NCBI RefSeq assembly: GCF_000003195.3
Contig: NC_012870.2
Span: 22,374,501 to 22,438,500, forward strand
Reading direction: 5' to 3'
Source: Sorghum bicolor
Taxonomy: Eukaryota; Streptophyta; Magnoliopsida; Poales; Poaceae
DNA: 64,000 nt
Both the position numbers and the translations under genes were made by a program. A model generated the notes under the pieces. It was not told the DNA's origin. It saw nothing but the letters and a program-made list of their open reading frames with translations, and searched no databases. This document shows positions 55,486 to 64,000 of the stretch, in pieces; the first letter of the stretch is position 1, and the number at the start of each line of letters is the position of its first letter.

Positions 55486-55492
55486 ATTCTTT

Positions 55493-55507
55493 TAAGGGGG
55501 TAGAGTT
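55493..55507 (+). other. Polypurine tract of R4
   Basis: TAAGGGGGTAGAGTT directly precedes the 3' LTR at 55508. Confidence 0.75.
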
Positions 55508-58217
55508 TGTAACACCCAAAAATGTGAATTTCTATTAATAGGAATTAATTTGATTTATTTAAGTATTTTTGCGAGCATTTGAATCTAGCAAAATAAATAA
55601 TTTTGTGCAAATTAAAATTTACCATAAATTTAGAAACATGAATATGCACTCATGCTGGAGCATGTTTTATTTTGTGTTGTTTGCATTGCTTTGAATTTGT
55701 TTGCATTCAAATTTCTATCTAGGAAAAGCTTTGGAAAATTGTTTTGGAAAAGAGAAATAAAATAAAAAGAAAAGGGGAGGAGCCCCTGGAAACCAGGCCG
55801 CAGCCCAGCCTTTCCCACCCCGGCCTGTTTTCTTTTCCCCCAACCCGCGGCCCAGCCTACGGCCCAGGGCGAGCAGGCGCGCCCCACTTCCCTCCTTCTC
55901 CCTCCCTTGCTGGCTGACGCGCGGGCCCCTCAAGTCAGCAGCGTCCCCTTCTCCTTCCTGGAACCGGCACCGAGCAGGACACCACCTACCAAACCGATTC
56001 CGTGATAACCGGGATTTCTTGGCAAATCGTGTGCACCAAGCCCCTATAAAGGGTGCTGGACTCGCCCCGCACCCTGTTTTCCCACCATGCCGCGAGATCA
56101 AGCTCTAGGTGCCCTACACAAGCTCGGGTTTGGATCTAGCCTAGGCCGAGCCGTTCCCACGCGCCGCGCGAGTTCTTCGCTCCCTCTCGGCCCGAGCAAA
56201 GGCCCTAGTCGAGACCGCGGTGAGCTCCTCGTTCTCCTGGTAATTTTCTTTTGTATTTTGGTGCACGGAACTGAGAAACCCCCCGTCGCCGGCGAAGCTC
56301 ACGGCGGCGGCCATGGCGCCACCGCACCGGCGCCTGCATCCGGCCGGCCGTCGTCCCGCCGTTGCCCCTGGGAGCGCCCTCGACCGTCGGATCAAGATCC
56401 TGCGGCCGAGATAGAAAGATACCCCTTGGGGGGGTATTTTTGTTAAAGAGCCCTCGAACTTTTCTGGATTAGGACCCGCAGTCCATAGCGCCTTCAGGGA
56501 ATACGTTTTGCTCTTAGGGAAGCGTAAAGCCTCGGGTTAATGCCAGAATACGTTTTCCAGTATTTACAATTTTGCCATTGAAATTGTTTTGGTCATAAAA
56601 TGTTCATTTTAACTCCGTTTTTGTCCATTCAAATTTCGTTAGATTCGTATTTCTGAGCTCTACATGTTAGAATTATTAGTTTACTGTTTTGGAACCTTTT
56701 AATTTCCTGGTACTATTTAATTAATTATTTCTCTATAGGAAATCTTAGAAAATTCATATCTTTCACGTTTTAATTCTGATTTTCGTGAACTTTACGTTTG
56801 TGTGATCGTAGCGCTGCGTAGATTATTTTCATAAACTTTTATATTTGTTTTACCACTGTTTGGTGTATTGTTCTAATTATATCTTGTTTGCTCCGTGTAT
56901 GATTGTCTACATTGGATATCGTGTTGTTGATTGATGATTGGGATTAGACGGTGAGCCGTACGTTGGTGACCAAGACCAAGTTTTGAGGACCAGCAGGCTC
57001 AGGAGAGCTTTGAGCAAGGCAAGTATAACTTGGGATTATCCTTCTTACCTACACACAATTAATATAACATTTATCATATGCATGCTATCACCTTGTCGAC
57101 CTTAGCAAAATCATAGATGATCGTTACCTGTATTCCTTGCTACCTACTTGAGATGCATTTGGTGTAGATGTGCTAGTGCTTGATATAATCCATGATCTTG
57201 TAAGATGATTAATAGCTATGCAATGAACGTTAAAAGATGACAAATAACTATATGAGATCTTGTCTGTAAGTGATCACCGGGACAACAGTGCAACCATGAG
57301 AGCTATAATGGCTCTGGCTTTAGCTCAGTATGAAGCCCTTTTCTAGCTTGTTAGAGGTTACCCGAAAGGGCGGAGGGGCTAAACCGTTTTGGGTATAGTG
57401 TGGCCTCTGTCTGTATGAGTATAGGCTGCGAGTCATTGTGCCATCGGAAGGGGGGCTCTATATCTGCGCGCAAAGGAAACCTTGCGGCCCTAACTTGTTA
57501 GACGAACTTTTGAAAGGCTTCATAGTGATCCCTGCCGACCTCCCTAGGAAGGGGGTTAAGAGATTAGCTACCTCGGGCGAAAGGGTAAATCATGACTCAT
57601 GGGTAAAGATGTACAACGTCTGCAGAGTGTAAAACTGGTATACTAGCCGTGCTCACAGTTATGAGCGGCCTTGGGGGTTCTTGCTGCGCCGACGATGAGC
57701 TTTTTAAGTTGTTATGTTCATTTGATTATCGTTTATGCTAAGAATTAATTATGCTTACACATGATCATGGGATTAATGGATTATTTATGCTACCTTGACA
57801 ATTGCTCATTAATTATGAATATGCTATCCACCAGTAAAAGCTAAATGCAGTCAAACCAGTGTCAGCTATTTGAGCCTCATGAACCCCTGGTTATACTTGT
57901 TGAGTACGATATGTGCTCACTCTTGCAATTTCCCAACACCTCAGGATATGATAATGAAGATGACTGGAATGAGGATTACCGCTATGAGTACTAGGTTTGG
58001 AGTCAACCAGTCAACAGTGTCCCTGTGTGGAGCTTCCGTCGAGAGCATTGTTTACATCTTGCTATCATTTATGTATAAGACTATGTGATTTATTATGTTC
58101 CGCTATGTAATAAACAATGGTACATTTGAGATTTGTCTACTTATTTGTGCGACGGTTTCTGGGGCACATATGAGTCTTTTATGCATCCTATTTTGTTCTT
58201 AAAATATGGGTGTGACA
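55508..58217 (+). repeat. R4 3' LTR (2710 bp)
   Basis: Aligns with the 5' LTR along its whole length, with few substitutions and small indels (for example an extra ttc near 55896 and loss of cattg near 58115). Confidence 0.95.
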
Positions 58218-58266
58218 TGCACACATATGGCTAGCCTGGTTTTGTTCTTTAAAACCAGGTGTGAGA
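58218..58266 (+). repeat. Older LTR of the R4 class, right piece
   Basis: acacatatgg...tggttttgttcttt...ccaggtgtgaga lines up with the last 50 bases of the R4 LTR and continues the LTR interrupted at 46699. Confidence 0.65.
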
Positions 58267-58289
58267 TCCACCCATCTCTCACTTGTGTC

Positions 58290-58856
58290 TATATTAGAGT
58301 GGTTTCTAATATATCAGTCTAAACCAAGTATATATTGATTGTTTGAGACCCTAAACGAATTCAAATAAAAAAGATGTCAAAACAAAATTTCATAATTTTT
58401 TGAGATCTACAACTTTTACATTGGTAGTTTCTCTATCCAAGGTCGTTTACAAAATTGAATTTTAAATTTGACAAATTCAAACATAGTTTTCGATGACAAG
58501 ATGAATCAAATGAAAAAGTTATCAACTATAAGAATTTTATAATTTTTGAGATCTACAACTTTCATTTTGGTAGGCTTTCATACAAGGTCATTTGAAAAAC
58601 TAAAAAAATTAATTTTAAATTATTTCTACAAACGGTTTTCTTAAAAAACCTCTAGTAGAAATCTGATTTTAGTGGCGGTTTCTTAAAAAAACCGCTTGTA
58701 GAAATACATGATTTTTTAATGGTGGTTTCGTAGAAAACCCGCTTATATAAATCTATTTATACTGGCAAAAACCACCTATGAAAATATGTTTCCACTGACT
58801 GTTCTTGAGCATGTAAAAAAGAATCGCCACCATCAGCATTGAGCTTTCTATACTAG
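58290..58856 (+). mobile_element. CACTA-derived fragment, 3' end
   Basis: AT-rich DNA followed by repeated units (gtggcggtttcttaaaaaaaccgc, ggtggtttcgtagaaaaccc) and an end ttctatactagta that resembles a degenerate CACTA terminus read inward (TTTCTACTAGTG-like). No coding part. The left end is uncertain. Confidence 0.45.
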
Positions 58857-59464
58857 TACAATAGGCATAGTTTTCTCTCACCCATCTGCTCCGGCTCTGA
58901 CACTGTAGTGCCGAGCCGGTGGAGCTAGGTCCCGTGGCTCTACGGGCTCATCCTCTTCCCAGTTCATTTTTCACCTTAAAAAAACGTCTCCATATATGAT
59001 ACAGTGTCAAAACAATGCTGTTGCATCGTTTTCTAGGAGAAGGCGGAACAACTATGAACTATACCAAACACGGCCTGATTGAAGCTATTTTCTTAAGCTT
59101 CACCAGCTTTAGCTCTCATATCACCATAGCAACAGCAAGTGTAAGGAGCTCTTTCAGACGAGCCATTAGCCATCAGCAAGCTGTGCACTGCAGCTGAACT
59201 GATTCAAGTAATAATTAGGATGGTCAATTATACATGTCACTGTCGCTCAACTGATTCTCTGATTTTTTTGAAGATACTGATTCTCTGATTATAAATATAC
59301 AATAATCGATCAATTGATTTACATGTCCAAGAGAGTTGACCTTGGGTCATTTATGTCACTGCAAGAAGTAATTAGGAGGCCTCGCTGTGAGTTCATTTCC
59401 TATTTTTCTGCCTGTCTTAAGTTGAGAAATCGAGAAGAGTTCAATATACGCTCAACGTTTCGCT
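58857..59464. other. Intergenic, nothing recognised
   Basis: No gene or RNA is supported. The ORF at 59015-59197 has no motif. Confidence 0.35.
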
Positions 59465-59692
59465 TTCTCTGTTGCAAATTATAAGTCATTTCAATATTTT
59501 TGAAGAATCAAAACATTATAAAAAGAATTACAAACTTTTATAACATCAAATATGTATATTATGAAAATATAATTAAAGAAGAATCAAATGATACTTATTT
59601 TATATCATAAATATTTATATAAATTTGGTCAAACTTAAGATACTTTAACTTTCCAAAAACTTAGAATAACTTAAAATTTGGATGAAGGGAGT
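59465..59692. mobile_element. Stowaway-like MITE (worn)
   Basis: It begins ctgttgcaaattataagtca and ends acttaaaatttggatgaagggagta, inverted in content (cf. the grass 'gggagta...ataagtc' MITEs). Body AT-rich with ggtcaaacttaag. Confidence 0.5.
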
Positions 59693-60568
59693 ACAATATA
59701 AATCCTATTGTCAGACTTTTCTGTGTAATTAGTAAGTTACTCCTATATTAGTTGAAAAGGACAGTATACTCGCAGTATGATAGTAAGTTATTCCTGGAGC
59801 TGGAGCTAAGCTGTGTGCCAAATAATAGCACTTGCTCCACGAATTCCATGGTAGAGCTACTCTATATGGTAGAGTTGGTAGAGCGGAGCTGCAAAAACAA
59901 GAGTGGAGCAGTCTCAAACACTTCCTAAGAGAAAGCTAATTGCAGGTCATTTGATTATCCAAAACTTCAGCTGAATATTTGGAGGTATATATGGTGATAC
60001 ATTGGTACTTGCTCAACAGCGTCTGGTTGTTTTCATATTAAATAAATGGTGCACAACCATGCCTTATAATTGACATCATATATCTATATGGATATTTTGG
60101 TAGAAAATAAAATGATAGAGAAAGTGTGCAAAGATAAGCAAAATTTTCGTGGCAGGAGCGTCAAAAACTCAGATATCCGTGTGCGACCGTGCCAATACCT
60201 ACAACTACGTACACAAAATGATTCACGTCCAGTGTGGCAGTGTACGTCTAACCCCCATGGACGTAAGTGGAGAACGTAACCAGCTAACCAGCTAGCCACC
60301 TCTCATGCATGCGCGTTAGTGCGTTACACTGCATGGAGAGGTCATTGGAAACAAGGTCACTGTAAGCAAAATAACTTGCAGTCCTGTGTTGTAACGCACT
60401 CATTTCTATTGATGACGGATCAGTTTTAGCACATCAATTCAAGATTCCACAGAACGGTCCTAGAAACAATATTAGGGATACATATATATATGGCCAGGAT
60501 GACATGAGAACATAGAACACACAATGAGTTACTATGACCACACAATCTTCAGATCTGATATGTTGAAC
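59693..60568. other. Intergenic, 3' side of glycine-rich gene 2
   Basis: Bases about 59790-59930 contain gctggagct / tagagcggagctgc phrases typical of a worn MITE. The remainder shows nothing I can name. Confidence 0.35.
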
Positions 60569-60728
60569 TTACATTGCTAGGTCATGGCTAGGGTTGCTGG
60601 AAACCATTATTAGTTCCTCTCTAGAAGTACAAAACAGGGGCAAAAAAAAACTAAAAAATTGCAAAGCAAATGAAAGTGAAATAGCATCTTTTGGCCTCCA
60701 GCTTGAAAACTTGCATTGTAGGAAACCT

Positions 60729-61319
60729 TCAAGGCTGTCCTTCACCGAATCCAGACCCGTTGCCTTTACCACCACCAGTCCCACCATCGCGACCGCCGCC
60801 CATGCCACCACCATTGCCAGAAGCGTCTGCACTTGCATACGGTGGTGTAGCTGAGGGTGGGTCGCCGGAACTAGCCTCACTAGAGCCGGATCCCGTGCCA
60901 CCTCCGGTACCATAGCCACCAGAGTCTTTTTTCTCCGAACCTTGTCCGCCGCCACCGCCACCACCGATGCCCCCAGCAAGAGTAGACCCACCATTACCGT
61001 AAGATGGTCCTGAGCTATACTGACTGGAACTGGATCCCGTACCAGACCCACCACCAAACGCAGAACCACCATCCTTTGAATAGCCACCGCCTTCACCTCC
61101 GCCTCCAGCACTTGCATAGACTCCATCCTTACCACCCTCACCGGATCCCGAACCAAGTCCAACCCCTGAGCCTGAACCGTTTTGATACGCCCCACCATGG
61201 CCCCCTCCTTGTCCCATCCCTTGAGAACTGGAGTATCTAGCCACCCTAATGGCGTCGCTTAATCCAATGCTCAAGAAAAGAATGAGGCTAAGTGCTACAA
61301 GATTGTTGGTGCTAGCCAT
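60729..61319 (-). CDS. Secreted glycine-rich cell-wall-type protein, 196 aa (paralogue)
   Basis: Single-exon gene on the minus strand. Signal peptide residues 1-23 (hydrophobic NLVALSLILFLSIGLSDA), then IRVARYSSSQG, matching the first gene's LVALGLIVLMSIGLANAARVTRYS. The remainder is Gly/Ser-rich with fewer Tyr, a Lys-containing interruption (GSEKKDSGGYG), a Pro-containing patch (SSGDPPSATPPYASADAS), and a GGGKGNGSGFGEGQP end. The role is inferred as for the first gene: an exported structural wall protein. TATA box 72 bp upstream. Plus-strand ORFs opposite it (60594-60915) are complements of the glycine codons, not genes. Confidence 0.9.
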   Translation of the reverse strand: MASTNNLVALSLILFLSIGLSDAIRVARYSSSQGMGQGGGHGGAYQNGSGSGVGLGSGSGEGGKDGVYASAGGGGEGGGYSKDGGSAFGGGSGTGSSSSQYSSGPSYGNGGSTLAGGIGGGGGGGQGSEKKDSGGYGTGGGTGSGSSEASSGDPPSATPPYASADASGNGGGMGGGRDGGTGGGKGNGSGFGEGQP

Positions 61320-61390
61320 TGCGACTTGCCAAGCTTATTAGCAAAGTTTGACAAGCTAGCGATAAATGGTGACCCAAGGACCGCATGCAT

Positions 61391-61397
61391 ATTTATA
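61391..61397 (-). promoter_or_regulatory. TATA box of glycine-rich gene 2
   Basis: The minus strand reads TATAAAT, 72 bp before the ATG; compare 63 bp in the paralogue. Confidence 0.7.
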
Positions 61398-62126
61398 GCA
61401 TTATGGAAGATGTTGATGACGACCTGACTTCTAAACCCAATGCAAGATCTAGCTGGTGGTGTTTTCTTATTTAATTAATCGCATCGAACTATGATGACTG
61501 CATCAGAGGCGCTGACTTTGGATCAAAATTAGGAGAACTCAAATAATCAAAGTAGTAAGTGAACCATCGAAGTTCTCGCTTAGGATGGATCCCTTCAGAG
61601 CATGAACATCATTGATGAGCTGCCCTAGTTTGGCCAGTAAACCTGTACTGGTGCCACGTCTGGTCATATGATCAAGAGATGAATATAACAACGTATGGTT
61701 AATTAGAAAGATGTTAGGTCAAAAAGGAGTAAATAAAAAGGATGACAAAAGTAAAAGATGCATTGGTTTTGTTGGATTGGATCCCTCCCAATGGCCGTGA
61801 CCCTTCATGTTAGACCATGCCTTATTAATAACTATGCTCTATAACAGAACATATAGCTTGTGTCACGTTTTGGAATCTGGCTCTTTACCATAGCTTGTGC
61901 ACTATTCTAGCGTGTGTGAGTGTGAGTCATGACTTAGGAGTTCAAGCCACAGATGGTACAATAAATCAATTATAACTCTAATATCTACTCCATCTCCTAC
62001 TACTACTCTTAGTAAGAAAACCTGCTAAAATTCTTGTGTTTTGGAGAGTGGACGAACACACAAAAAGGGAGAGAGGGTACCATGGACTGAAATTTGGAGG
62101 AAAAAATATTTTGCTCTTGGGTATTA
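61398..62126. other. Upstream region of glycine-rich gene 2
   Basis: No gene is recognised. TTA at 62124-62126 is the candidate 3-bp target duplication of the CACTA element that follows. Confidence 0.4.
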
Positions 62127-62143
62127 CACTACTACAGAACAGG
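62127..62143 (+). repeat. CACTA-C terminal inverted repeat (5' copy)
   Basis: CACTACTACAGAACAGG, the canonical CACTA start; preceded by TTA. Confidence 0.75.
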
Positions 62144-62206
62144 CCTTTGGTCACTTGCCCAAAATGAACAATAATCTCGACCAAAACAGCGTCCAGGACA
62201 AAAACA

Positions 62207-62440
62207 TATTTAGTCCCGGTTGGTGAGACCAACTGGGACTAAAAGTCCCCTCTGACACAATAGCCGTTGGGCAGGGGACTTTTAGTCCCGGTTGGTCTCA
62301 CCAACCGGGACAAAAGCCTAGCCCTTTAGTCCGGTACCACCAACCGGGATTAAAAGCTGTTGTCCCGGTTCGTCCCACCGGCCGGGACTAGTGTTGGAAT
62401 TTAGACCCGGTTTTTAAAAGGAACCGGGACTAAATGTCCC
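62207..62440. repeat. CACTA-C subterminal repeats
   Basis: At least five units of tttagtcccggttggt / accaaccgggac in both orientations, among them a long palindrome (agtcccggttggtctcaccaaccgggac). Such arrays bind the accessory transposition protein in related elements. Confidence 0.75.
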
Positions 62441-63188
62441 TCTCCATATTTGAACTCTTCTTCCCGTGGCCGAGCCCATCGATCTTCACTCTTTTGCTGT
62501 GTTCTTCATTTGGAGTTGCTTGTTCTTGCTCTCATCTCCGGCTATTGATTCATTTCATCGTTTCTACACCGTCATCGACTTGTTAAGAGGTCACTAGCTT
62601 CATCTTCTCAACATTTAGAAGTGGCATATGTCATTTCCTAGTGTTATGTATATTGTTTTTTATTTTATGGTTTTTTAAGAGGTTATTAGCTTCATCGCCA
62701 TTTCAAAAGCGACGCGTTTTTTTAGAGAAATAGTGGTAATATGTTTTTTTATTTTAATTAGTTTAGAAAAAAATAAAAACATATAATACTTTAATTTGTA
62801 ATTTTTGACCGATTTAGTTAGTTAATTATAACTAGTATGCATACCACATTTCATGATTATTTAGGAAAATAGAGAATTTTTGTGCTTTTTTAATTTAGCT
62901 TGTTTAGAAAAATTAGAAATAGAGAATTTAGGTTTTTTTTTACTTTAATTTCTCTATTAAAAATTAGAAACTTATAATACTTTAATTTGCACTTTATGAC
63001 ATGGTTAATTAGTTAATTACTAGTATGCATGCCACATTTCATGATTAGTTAGAAAATAGAGAACTTTTATGTCTTTTTAATTTTGTTGGTTTAGAAAAAC
63101 CAGAAATAGAGAATTTTAGGTTATTTGTTACTTTAATTTCTTTATAAAAAATTAGAAACTTATAATACATTACATTGCAATGCAGACA
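62441..63188 (+). other. CACTA-C leader and intron-like region
   Basis: A GC-richer leader (62441-62620) is followed by AT-rich DNA with two imperfect copies of a segment of about 180 bp (tatgcataccacatttcatgatta, near 62837 and 63021). It ends tgcaatgcag just before the transposase ATG. Confidence 0.5.
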
Positions 63189-64000
63189 ATGACACGTCAT
63201 TTTACGTACAATGCCGATCGCCGCTCCAAAGAATTCATTGATGGTGTGCTTTATTTCTTAAGAGTGGCCGAGGAAAACAAGCGGGATGGATTCATATGTT
63301 GCCCATGTGCCTTGTGTCAGAATTTGAAGGAATATTCTAGCTCTAGAAATATTCACTCACATTTGTTGAAGTCGGATTTTATGCCAAACTATATTTATTG
63401 GACCAAGCATGGAGAAAACGGGATAATGATGGAAGAAGGTGAAGAAGAACAGTTGGAGCCTGACGACATTATTGCTCAATACAGTGACTTCGGTGATACA
63501 GCAATGGGAGAAGCTGAAGATGAGGCAGGTGCAGAAGGCGCACCTGTTGAAGATGATGCTCTTGGTGATGTCATTCGTGATGCACAAAAAGATTGCGAAA
63601 GTGAAAAAGAGAAGACAAAGTTTGACCACATGTTAGAAGATCACAAGAAATTACTATACCCATCTGCCCAGGATGGGCAAAAAAAACTGGGTACAACACT
63701 AGAATTGTTAAAATGGAAGGCACAGAATGGTGTATCCGATAAGGCATTTGGGCAATTACTGAAGATAAAAAAACGCTGTCGAAGCCTAATGAACTGCCCA
63801 CTACTACGTACGAAGCAAAACAGATCGTCTGTCCTTTGGTATTAGAAATCAAGAAGATACATGCATGTCCTAACGACTGCATCCTATACCGTGGCAAGGA
63901 CTACGAGAATTTAGATAAATGCCAAGTATGTAAAGCATCACGGTATAAGATCAGGCGAGATGACCCTGGCGATGTTGAGGGAGAAGAACGTCCTAGAAAA
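63189..64000 (+). pseudogene. CACTA-C TNP2-type transposase, 5' part, frameshifted
   Basis: ATG at 63189 (MTRHFTYNADRRS), after an acceptor-like gcag; an in-frame ATG also lies at 63180. Transposase-associated domain (YNADRRSKEFIDG, CCPCALC, HSHLLKS), acidic tract, then a conserved coiled region (EKEKTKFDHMLEDHKK). A one-base indel in the A run near 63766-63772 shifts from frame 0 to frame 2. There the Transposase_21 start (HACPNDCILYR, CQVCK) continues to the window end. It matches the CACTA-A transposase residue by residue over about 270 positions. Confidence 0.85.

Larger units (their letters stand above)
46700..58217 (+). mobile_element. Chromodomain (Tekay/Del-type) Ty3/gypsy LTR retrotransposon R4
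   Basis: LTRs of 2713 and 2710 bp (46700-49412 and 55508-58217) start TGTAACACCC and end GGGTGTGACA. It has an initiator-Met primer site, an extra ORF, gag, and pol in the order protease, RT, RNase H, integrase with GPY and chromodomain-like tail, then a polypurine tract. Flanks are GGCAC (46695-46699) and TGCAC (58218-58222), a 4-of-5 match. The LTRs differ by few bases, so it is recent. Three stops and one frameshift disable gag-pol. Confidence 0.94.
62127..64000 (+). mobile_element. CACTA element CACTA-C, 5' part (cut by window end)
   Basis: It starts CACTACTACAGAACAGG at 62127. Inverted subterminal units of tttagtcccggttggt type (62207-62440) follow, then an untranslated leader and intron-like AT-rich DNA, then a TNP2-type transposase start at 63189. 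The transposase is a close relative of the CACTA-A one, though the subterminal repeats differ. Confidence 0.85.

Noticed and set aside
1..64000. tRNA, rRNA, CRISPR or prokaryotic features
   Set aside because: The only tRNA-like sequences are the short primer binding sites of retroelements; repeats are CACTA subterminal units and satellites, not spacer arrays; the content is plant nuclear.

Overview
The window looks like heterochromatic or gene-poor nuclear DNA of a panicoid grass, most like Sorghum and its relatives. This rests on the nested Ty3/gypsy LTR retrotransposons, CACTA (En/Spm) transposons with grass-type subterminal repeats, grass MITEs whose ends read like 'ttgtttagttcc', and two grass-type secreted glycine-rich protein genes. 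No bacterial features are present. The only two ordinary host genes I can support are the glycine-rich genes at 23859-24437 (+) and 60729-61319 (-). They are paralogues facing each other across about 36 kb that is mostly transposons.

Layout: (1) 1-9243 is an Athila-type gypsy element, here called A1, missing about 19 bp of its 5' LTR. It has a decayed gag-pol and an intact extra 209-codon ORF with its own TATA box and poly(A) signals. A1 sits in a CACTA element (CACTA-A, to about 20926) with a broken TNP2-type transposase and a 679-bp tandem repeat. CACTA-A appears to contain a second element (CACTA-B, about 14850-20430) with a broken multi-exon Transposase_24/Ulp1-like gene. (2) 20927-29314 is intergenic DNA with MITEs, the first glycine-rich gene and remnants of an LTR. 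(3) 29315-45313 is a minus-strand Athila relative (A3, target duplication CCGGC). Its 3' LTR is split by a plus-strand sister element (A2, 29522-37553, target duplication ACTGC). A2 and A3 lack reverse transcriptase and integrase, but carry a shortened gag-like ORF and a separate aspartic protease ORF. (4) 46700-58217 is a recent chromodomain (Tekay/Del-type) gypsy element, R4, with 2.7-kb LTRs. It has an intact ORF upstream of gag and a gag-pol broken by three stops and one frameshift. It is inserted into an older LTR of its own class. (5) 58218-62126 holds a CACTA fragment, a MITE and the second glycine-rich gene. (6) 62127-64000 is the 5' end of a further CACTA element (CACTA-C), cut by the window edge.

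The strongest lead is the A1 / A2 / A3 set. They share LTRs, a tRNA-Asp primer site, PPT-like tracts after their ORF modules, and a pair of AAGT-loop mini-hairpins. Their coding contents look complementary: A1 is of the RT/RNase H/integrase type but has no visible protease active site, while A2 and A3 have a canonical DTG protease and no RT or integrase. Whether they really cooperate is inference.
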